Source: Xenophilus sp. AP218F
GTDB taxonomy: Bacteria > Pseudomonadota > Gammaproteobacteria > Burkholderiales > Chromobacteriaceae
Direction: 5' to 3'
Length of the DNA: 64,000 nucleotides
Assembly: GCA_002213445.1 (NCBI GenBank)
Contig: NJIE01000003.1
Span: 417,912-481,911, forward strand
The position numbers were made by a program, and so were the translations under genes. Below, piece after piece: positions 53,738-61,100 of the stretch. Within the stretch, counting starts at the first letter, position 1. The number at the start of each line of letters is the position of its first letter. The notes below the pieces were generated by a model, which saw only the letters and a program-made list of their open reading frames with translations, made no database searches and was not told where the DNA came from.

Positions 53738-55249
53738 TCAGGACTTGCCGGCCGGCGCGGCGGGCTTGACGCCGCGCGGCTTGGCCGTCGGCGAGACGGC
53801 GGGAGGCGCGTCGCCGGCCGTGGCGGCGATGTAGGGTTTCACCACGATGGCGGAGCGATCCAGCGGCGCCGGGGCGGCGTAGACGGTGGCGCAGGCGCCC
53901 GGCTCGTCCTCGCCGGCCTGGCCGCCGACATCCAGCTGCTCGATGGGCTTGAGCTGCAGGCTGGGCAGCAGCAGGCCGGCGCTGGCCAGCACCCGCGCCT
54001 GCGCCAGCTGGGCGTCGAACTCGGCGTTGGCCAGCGCGCGCTTGGCGTCGAACAGCTCGTTTTCGCTGTCCAGCACGTCCAGCAGCGAACGCTGGCCGAT
54101 GTCGAACTGCTTCAGATAGGCGTCGCGCGCCTTCTCGGTGGACAGCGCGTGCTGGCGCAGATACTTCATCTGCTCGCGCAGCTTGTGCACGTCGTTGTTG
54201 GCGATGCGCACCGTCTGCTGCAGATCGCGGCAAGCCTTGTCGCGCAGGTCCAGCGCGGCGTTGCGGCGCTCGGCGGCGACGCCGAGGCGGGCCTTGTCCG
54301 CGCCGCCGCGGAACAGGTTGATGTTGAACACCAGTTCTATCATCTGCTTATCGTGCTTGCCGTCCACGCCGTTCAGGTTGTCGGTGCTTTCCTTGCGGGC
54401 GCGCAGGTCTACCGTGGGCGAGAACGCGCCGCGGCGGGTTTGCACTTCGCTGCTGGCGGCGCGCAGGTTTTCCAGCGCGGCCAGATAGGCCGGGCTGCTT
54501 TTCGCCGCCACCGCCAGCAGGTCCTGATCCTTGGGCAGCTTGTCGCCCAGCGCCGGCGGCGGCGCCAGCTCCTTGGGCGGCTCTTCGCCCGCCAGGCGCG
54601 CGAAGCGCGCGGCCACGTCGTGCAGGTTGGACGATTCGTTGATCATATTGGTCTCGGCCAGCGCCAGGCGGCCGGCGGCCTGCTCCAGATCGACGCGGCG
54701 GCCGACGCCGGCCTTCACCTTCTGTTCCAGCTGGTCGTAAATGCCCTTGTGCACGCCGTAGCTGTCCTGCGCGAACTCCAGCAACTGGCGGTAGCGCAGC
54801 AGGTCGAGATAGGCGCGAGTCGCTTCCAGGCCCAGTTGCTCCGAGGCGTCGACAAACTCGTAATACTTGCCGCGCTGGCCGAACTCCAGCTGCTTGACGC
54901 TGTTGACCGTCTGGAAGCCCTGGAACAGATTCTGGCTGAGATTGGCGGACCAGCCGTGGCGGCTGAACTGGGAGCGGACGTCGGGCAGATTGGCGCCGCG
55001 CGGCTCCTTGTTGTCCTCGCGGCCGTAGCCGTAGGACAGGTCCAGCGTCGGCAGGTAGCCGGCGGTGCCGATGCCTCGCTCCTCGGTGGCGGCGCGGAAG
55101 GCATGGAAGCGGAACTTCACCTCCGGGTTATTGAGAATGGTCTTTTCCACTACGTCTTTGAGCGTGGTTGCCTGTGCCAGCGGCGCGGCCAAGCTGAGCA
55201 AGGCGATGGCAACGGACTTTCTTAACGTGTGCGAGAACTGCATTGTCAT
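53738..55249 (-). CDS. lapE: TolC-family outer-membrane channel (LapE type)
   Basis: 503 aa with a signal peptide (about 1-28, ending LAQA). Two outer-membrane efflux repeats follow; TTLKDVVEKTILNNPEVKFRFHAFRAATEERGIGTAGYLPTLDLSYGYG (in parts) opens the first and QFDIGQRSLLDVLDSENELFDAKRALANAEFD (in parts) closes the second, as in type I secretion TolC proteins. A Pro/Ala-rich C-terminal tail of about 90 residues extends beyond the barrel-helix core. It forms the exit channel and, in the Pseudomonas Lap system, also holds the adhesin. Either of two ATGs (55249 or 55243) may be used; GGGAG precedes both. Confidence 0.92.
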   Translation of the reverse strand: MTMQFSHTLRKSVAIALLSLAAPLAQATTLKDVVEKTILNNPEVKFRFHAFRAATEERGIGTAGYLPTLDLSYGYGREDNKEPRGANLPDVRSQFSRHGWSANLSQNLFQGFQTVNSVKQLEFGQRGKYYEFVDASEQLGLEATRAYLDLLRYRQLLEFAQDSYGVHKGIYDQLEQKVKAGVGRRVDLEQAAGRLALAETNMINESSNLHDVAARFARLAGEEPPKELAPPPALGDKLPKDQDLLAVAAKSSPAYLAALENLRAASSEVQTRRGAFSPTVDLRARKESTDNLNGVDGKHDKQMIELVFNINLFRGGADKARLGVAAERRNAALDLRDKACRDLQQTVRIANNDVHKLREQMKYLRQHALSTEKARDAYLKQFDIGQRSLLDVLDSENELFDAKRALANAEFDAQLAQARVLASAGLLLPSLQLKPIEQLDVGGQAGEDEPGACATVYAAPAPLDRSAIVVKPYIAATAGDAPPAVSPTAKPRGVKPAAPAGKS

Positions 55250-55273
55250 TGTCTCCCGGAACGGGTTGGGGTA

Positions 55274-55312
55274 TTGTTAAAAAAATTAACAAGAGATTAA
55301 ACAAGTTAACAA
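55274..55312. promoter_or_regulatory. Cluster of TTAACAA boxes between lapE and lapG
   Basis: In an AT-rich patch unlike the surrounding GC-rich DNA, TTGTTAA (55274-55280) and TTAACAA (55286-55292) form an inverted repeat with an AAAAA spacer, followed by TTAAACAA (55297-55304) and TTAACAA (55306-55312). The cluster lies 25-63 bases upstream of lapE and 84-122 upstream of lapG, so it could control both. The regulator is unknown; the LuxR-type product of the same operon is one candidate. Confidence 0.55.
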
Positions 55313-55395
55313 TTCATGGCAAGAGCATGATTGGCGATTGTGGTAGCTCGCGTCGCATCTGCTACAGTGTCCGGATTCCAATCCGCTCAAGCACC

Positions 55396-56073
55396 ATGAA
55401 ATTGTCCCTCTTGTTGGCGGCGGCCGGGCGAAAGAGTCTGCTGCTGTGGATGGTTTTATTACCATTGACCTGGTTCGCCCTCGCCGCGAGCCTGCCCGGC
55501 GAGCAGGCGGCGGCCCGCTACGGCCCGCGCGCCGTGGCCCTGTACCGGGAATGGAACGCGCTGCTGGCCGGCTTGCAGGGCGCGGACGAAAAAACCCAGC
55601 TGCGCGAGGTGAACCGTTTCTTCAACCGCAAAATCCAGTTCCGCAAAGACCGGGAGGTGTGGGGCGTGGCCGATTACTGGGCGACGCCGCTGGAGATGTT
55701 CGGCAAGGGAGCCGGCGACTGCGAGGACTTCAGCATCGGCAAGTACGCCTCGTTGCTGGCGCTGGGCGTGGCCCCGGAAAAACTGCGCATCACCTACGTC
55801 AAGGCCAGGCTGGGCGGACCGGACAGCAGCCTCAGCCAGGCGCACATGGTGCTGGCCTATTACCCCGCGCCGAGCGCCGAGCCGCAGATTCTGGACAACC
55901 TGGTCGGCTCCATCCTGCCGGCCTCACAACGCGGCGACCTGCAGCCGGTATTCAGTTTCAACGCCCAGGGATTGTGGGTGGGCAACGCCAATAGCGACGT
56001 CAACAAGCTGACCCGCTGGCGGCAATTGCTGGACAAGATGAAGAACGAAGGCTTCGCCTTCCCGAACAAGTGA
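55396..56073 (+). CDS. lapG: Periplasmic transglutaminase-like cysteine protease LapG
   Basis: 225 aa. An N-terminal hydrophobic segment (about 14-31) directs it to the periplasm. The BTLCP fold shows the catalytic triad: Cys109 in GAGDCEDFSIGKYASL, His150 in SQAHMVLAYY and Asp167 in QILDNLVGS. The Asp and Glu beside the Cys (Asp108, Glu110) match the calcium-binding residues described for Pseudomonas LapG. It cleaves the N-terminal region of the Lap adhesin to release cells from a surface. The ATG at 55396 gives a plausible signal-anchor; a reading from 55243 is rejected. It overlaps lapD. Confidence 0.93.
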   Translation: MKLSLLLAAAGRKSLLLWMVLLPLTWFALAASLPGEQAAARYGPRAVALYREWNALLAGLQGADEKTQLREVNRFFNRKIQFRKDREVWGVADYWATPLEMFGKGAGDCEDFSIGKYASLLALGVAPEKLRITYVKARLGGPDSSLSQAHMVLAYYPAPSAEPQILDNLVGSILPASQRGDLQPVFSFNAQGLWVGNANSDVNKLTRWRQLLDKMKNEGFAFPNK

Positions 56074-57983
56074 TCCGAACCGTGATGAAAAGCCTCTCCC
56101 TGATCCAACGCATGTGGCTGCTGCTGCTGTTGCTGGTTTTCCTGTCCCTTGGCGGCGCCTGGCTCGCCAATCTCTACAACGCCCGCAATTATCTGGAACA
56201 GCAGCTCGCCAGCCAGAACGCCAACACCGCCAACTCGCTGGCGCTGATGATCACCCAGCACCGCGCCGAACCGGCCATGGCGGAACTGCTGATCAACGCC
56301 AGTTTCGACCAGGGCTCTTACCACGCCATCCGCTGGCGCGGGCCGGACGGCCAGCCCAGGCTGGAGCGGGCGGCGCCGAGCCGCCCCGACGCCACGCCCG
56401 CCTGGTTCCGCCGGCTGCTGCCGCTCGCCCCCGCGCCCGGGCGCGCCCTGATCAACGCCGGCTGGCTGCAAGCCGGCCAGCTGGAAGTGGAGGCCGAACT
56501 GGGCTTCGCCTACGACTCGCTGTGGCGCGGCGCCTGGCATGCCTCGCTCTACCTGCTGGCCGCCGGCCTGCTGGTCGGCCTGCTCGGCTCAATCGACATT
56601 TTCAAATTGCGCCGCGAGCTGGGGCAGATGGTGGAACAGGCGCGCGCCATCAGCGAGCGCCGCTTCATCCAGATCGCCGAGCCGCCGACACCGGAGCTGT
56701 CGCGCGTAGCGCGCGCCCTGAACCACATGGTGGAGCGCCTGCAGGCTTACCTCGGCAAACTGTCGGCGGAAGTGGAACAACTGCGCCAGGCAAACCGCAG
56801 CGACGCCGTCACCGGCCTCGCCAACCGCGAGACGCTGGAACAGGCGCTGTCCGCGCAGCTGGCCGACGACGACGCCGGCGGGTATCTGCTGCTGCTGCGC
56901 CTGGCCAACCTGGCCGAACTTAACCAGAGACTGGGCGGCGCCGCCGCCGACCAGCTGCTGCGCCGGTTGGCCGCCGATCTGGAGCGCGAAAGCGCCGCCT
57001 GCCAGGGCTGGCTGGCCGCCCGCCTGCGCGGCGCGGACTTCGCGCTGCTGTGTCCGCAACTGGAGCCGGAAGACGCGGCTCGCCTGGCCGAACGCCTGAG
57101 CCAGCAGCTCGCGCTCTATCCGCAAATGGGGCTGAGCGATCAAACCGCCGCCGGCCATCTGGGCGTCGCCGCCTTCGGCCAGGGCGACGAAGCGCTGACC
57201 GTGCTGGCCCGCGCCAACCAGGCGCTGGCCCAGGCCGAGGCCGCCGGCCCCAACCAGTGGCGGCTGGACGACGGCGCGCAGCTGCCGGCGCACAACGACC
57301 GCGACTGGCGCCAGTTGCTGGAAGACAGCTGCCGGCAACAGCAACTGGCGCTGCGCTGGTACCAGGTGGCGGATACCGCGCGCCAGCCGCTGTGGCAGGA
57401 GGCGATGCTGTATCGCCCCGCCGTCGGCGAACAGGCCGCCATTCCCGCCTTGCGGCTGGTATCGCACGCGCTGCGGCTGGGCCTGACCGCCACCCTCGAC
57501 CTAGCCGCGCTGCAACTGGCCTTGCAGCATGCCCCGTCCGCCGCCATCGCCGTCAACCTGTCGCCGGCCTCGCTGGCCGCCGCCGACTTCCTGCCCGGCA
57601 CGCTGCAATTGCTGCAAGGCAGCCGCCACCGCGTGGCCTTCGAGTTCGATGAAACCGGGCTGCCGGAACACTGGCCGGCCTTCCTCGCCTTCGGTCGGGC
57701 GGTCAAGGCCGCCGGCCACCGGCTGGCGGTGGAAATCCGCGGGCACCGGCTGGAATTGGTGGCGCGGCTGCACGAAGCCGGCATCGACTATCTGGTGCTG
57801 GACGGCGTGCTGACCCGCGGCATCCACCGCGACGAGGGCCGCCAGGTGCTGCTGCGCGGCCTGCAACGCATGACTTCGCTGATGGGCGTGGAACTGGTGG
57901 CCAAGGGCGTGGCCTGCGACGACGACTGCCGAGTGCTGATCGAGCTGGGCGTCGACGGCCTGACCGGCCCGGCGGTGAGCTGA
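56070..57983 (+). CDS. lapD: Inner-membrane c-di-GMP effector LapD
   Basis: 637 aa. Membrane helices at about 12-34 and 158-176 flank a periplasmic LapD_MoxY-type domain with ANTANSLALMITQHRAEPAM and LLINASFDQGSYHAIRW. Gly131-Trp132 fits the loop tryptophan that inserts into LapG. A HAMP segment, a degenerate GGDEF domain (RGADF instead of GGDEF) and a degenerate EAL domain follow. In the EAL part the motif is EAM, the DDFG, Lys and EGVE positions are lost (VEIRGH, LDGVLTRG, VAKGVA), so it should bind but not cleave c-di-GMP. The GTG start overlaps the lapG stop (GTGA); the ATG at 56085 is a good alternative. Confidence 0.92.
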   Translation: MIRTVMKSLSLIQRMWLLLLLLVFLSLGGAWLANLYNARNYLEQQLASQNANTANSLALMITQHRAEPAMAELLINASFDQGSYHAIRWRGPDGQPRLERAAPSRPDATPAWFRRLLPLAPAPGRALINAGWLQAGQLEVEAELGFAYDSLWRGAWHASLYLLAAGLLVGLLGSIDIFKLRRELGQMVEQARAISERRFIQIAEPPTPELSRVARALNHMVERLQAYLGKLSAEVEQLRQANRSDAVTGLANRETLEQALSAQLADDDAGGYLLLLRLANLAELNQRLGGAAADQLLRRLAADLERESAACQGWLAARLRGADFALLCPQLEPEDAARLAERLSQQLALYPQMGLSDQTAAGHLGVAAFGQGDEALTVLARANQALAQAEAAGPNQWRLDDGAQLPAHNDRDWRQLLEDSCRQQQLALRWYQVADTARQPLWQEAMLYRPAVGEQAAIPALRLVSHALRLGLTATLDLAALQLALQHAPSAAIAVNLSPASLAAADFLPGTLQLLQGSRHRVAFEFDETGLPEHWPAFLAFGRAVKAAGHRLAVEIRGHRLELVARLHEAGIDYLVLDGVLTRGIHRDEGRQVLLRGLQRMTSLMGVELVAKGVACDDDCRVLIELGVDGLTGPAVS

Positions 57984-58002
57984 GCCACTCTCGCGCCACC
58001 TG

Positions 58003-58033
58003 CGCCGCCGGCCGTGCCGGCGGCGTTTTTTTT
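58003..58033 (+). terminator. Terminator of lapG-lapD
   Basis: CGCCGCCGGC-CGT-GCCGGCGGCG (58003-58025) followed by eight T. It lies 20 bases after the lapD stop. Confidence 0.92.
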
Positions 58034-58054
58034 GCCCCCGCCCGCCACCGCAAG

Positions 58055-58082
58055 AAAAAAGCCCCTGCCAAGGCAGGGGCTT
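58055..58082 (-). terminator. Terminator of the adhesin gene
   Basis: AAGCCCCTGCC (58059-58069) pairs with GGCAGGGGCTT (58072-58082). On the minus strand a T-run (58055-58060) follows. It lies 22 bases after the adhesin stop. Confidence 0.9.
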
Positions 58083-58103
58083 GCGCCGGACAAACCGCCG
58101 GGA

Positions 58104-61100
58104 TCAGTCGGTATGCAGCTTGCCGCTGTCCAGCAGGTTCTTCAGGATTTGCGCGTCGCTGAGCGCCGCGCCGCCGGCGTCGTGGGTCAGATCCACGCCC
58201 TGCAGCACGATCTGCTGGGTCACCGGCTTGCCGGCGCCCTCATGCCGCACGTCGATCACGGTGCCGCCGCCTTCCTGCCGGAAGTCCAGATACTGGTCCA
58301 AACTCGCCACCGTGTGGCTTTCGCCTTGCAGCAGGTCCTTGAGATCCAGCACGTCCTTCTCGCCGTTCTTGCCGAAATCGGTGATGACATCGCGCGCCGG
58401 TTGGCTCGCTGTGCCTTGATCGCCCAGGCTCCACTTGAAGGTATCGGTTCCCAGACCACCGGTCAGCACATCGTCGCCCTTGCCGCCAACCAGCAAGTCA
58501 TTGCCTGCGCCGCCGTCCAGCGTATCGTTTCCGCCCTGGCCATACAGCACGTCGTCGCCGTTTCCGCCGTAGAGCTTGTCGTTGCCGCCGCGCTCATCGC
58601 CGCCGAAGTTGAACTCCGCGTGATGATCCTTCAGGTAGCCATACAATTCCAGCTGGCTGGGCGCGAAGCCGTTTTTCAGCGTCAGGAAGGTTTGCAACCC
58701 TTCCAGACCGCGGCCATCCATCCAGTCGGCCGGCTTGGCAGGGTTGCCGCCCACGCCCCAGGGCAGATGGTCGCTGTTGATGCTGTCGCCGAACAACACG
58801 TCGTTGCCGTCTCCGCCCAACACCGTATCGCTGCCCACCTTGGCCGGATCATGGGTGATCGAACTGCCTACCAGCACCGCGTTCAACTGGTCCGCGGTGG
58901 TGATGATGTCCACCTGCCCCACCGGAGGGAGATGGGTAATCTGGTGCAGATCGTCCAGCCACACGGTCGCGCCGTCTCGCCGCAGGTCTTGCAGCGTGAA
59001 CACGTAACGGTAGGACCCTTCGCCCAACGCGCCGCTATTGACCGTTCCCAGCGCGCTGAGCGCTAGGCCGACATTGGTCCATTGGCCGCCCACCAGTTGC
59101 TGCAACTGGTAGCTGAAGTAGTCCCCCGTCAGGTTGGAGACGCCGCTAAGGGTGAACACGAAGGCGGACATGTCCCCGGCCGCCACCTGGAGCGTCGGGC
59201 TGAAGAAGCTGGACGCCCCGTTGCCGGTCTTGTCGGACAACATCAGCCAGCCTCCGGAGTTCAACACCTGGCCATCGCCTTGCATTCCCCAACGCTCGTC
59301 GCTCCAGCGACCTTGGCTGGAATTGAAGTTGTCCAGCAGGACATCGTCGCCATACTGGTTCCCCGTGCCCACCACCGTGGTGTTGTCGAAGTAACGCAAG
59401 GTGTTGACGTCCACCGCGGTGCCAATGCCGATGGCTTTCACTTGGCTCTGGCTGGAGAGGCCGCCAAACGCCTTGAGAGAATCCGTGATCGAACTGGTGG
59501 GCTCGCCGTCGGTCAGGAAGTAGGTGACATTTTCAAATGCCTTGCCTCCGGCGCTGCCCGGCTTACTGGCGAACCAGTCGCCGGCCTTGAGGAAAGCCGC
59601 CTCGTAATTGGTGCCGCCGCCCGCCGCCAGCTTGTGGATCTGGTCGCTCAGCGCCGCGAGTTTGGCCGGCGTCAAGTTTTCGATCACCGCCCTGCTGCCG
59701 GCCTGATTGGCAAAGCCGATCAGGGTGACATTGACGACGCCGTCATGGCTGGCCAGTTGGCCCGCCAGTTGGTCCAGCGCGGCGATCACCAGCGACATCT
59801 TGGACGGATTGCTCCACGACGCCTTCTTGCCGTCCAGGCCCTCGGACATGCTGCCCGAGGTATCCACCACCAACGCGATGTTGTAGTTCTTGCCCGGCTC
59901 CACCTGGGTGCGCACGCCGCCGATGTCGCCCAGCAGCACGTCGTCGCCCTTGCCACCTTCGATGGTGTTGTCGCCGTTGGGATCGTTGGCCGCCTTGCCG
60001 ACGATGCCGGACTCCGCCTCGGCGTAAACCGCCTTGTCTATCGGTCGGCCGCTCATGTCGTACTCTTGCGAGCCGGCAACCACAGTGACTTTCGGGCTCG
60101 GGCTGTTGACCGGCAATTCCACCTGCAGCGACAGCTTGCCGCTGGCGTCCAGCGCGCTGGACGGCACCGTCCAGCTGCCGTCGGCCTGCTTGCTGCCGCC
60201 GGACAGGACCGCGCCATCCGGCAGACCCTTGATGGTCAGATCGGTAAAGCGCTCGCTGCCGTCGCCATCGATCAGGGCGACCGCGATGTTCAGTTTGGCC
60301 AGATCCGCTACCTTGCTCAGGCCGCCGCCGTTGAACTCGTACTTGCCATCCTGCAAGTACACCGTTTCCACGCTGTAGAAGTCGTGATTGGTTTGCGCGC
60401 CGGTAGCCGGATCGGTGTACACCAGGCGGAAATCGCAGCTGTTGGGCAAGCCGGTCGTCACCAGACTCAACTGGCCCATGCCCCCCGGCAGATAGGCGAT
60501 ATCCTTGCCGTCTTCGCCGTAATAACTGGTGCTGGCCTTCAGGCTCTGCGAGATCAGGATATCGTTGCCCGCGCCGCCGATCAGCGTAATCGAGGAACTG
60601 GCGTTCTTGCCGCCGATCAGGATGTCGTTTCCGTCGCCGCCGGACAGATAGTCGTTGACGCTGGCGCCGCCGATCAGGATGTCGTTGCCCGCTCCGCCCT
60701 CCGCCTGGAACGCGGTGCCCGATCCGTACTTGATGACGTCGTTGCCCGCGCCGCCGCTCGCCCACTGCCCGTCCCGCGCGATCAGATAGTCATCCCCCGA
60801 GGTAGGCGTGGTGGTCGGCGTCTTGCCGGCCATCTGGTTCACGATGCTCTGCACCATGAACTCGCCCGGATTGGCGCTGCCCGCCGTCAGATCCACCTTC
60901 AGGTTCACGCCGTCGCTGACCGGGCGCACGTCGATGACGAAGCGGCCGCCATCGCTCAACGCGTTGCCGTCGCTCACCTGGTAATCGAAGCTGGCGTAGT
61001 CCGCCTGCCGGTTCCCGGCTTGGGCGGCATGATCGTTTTGCTGGCCGGCATTGCCGCTCGCCTCGTGCGGAGCAGGGGCGAATTGCAGCCTGCCGGCGTC

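Noticed and set aside
51503..55225. A plus-strand open frame of 1240 codons opposite lapB and lapE
   Set aside because: It crosses two genes and the gap between them, and its Gln/His/Gly-rich composition is that of antisense frames. The opposite-strand genes have complete domain motifs.
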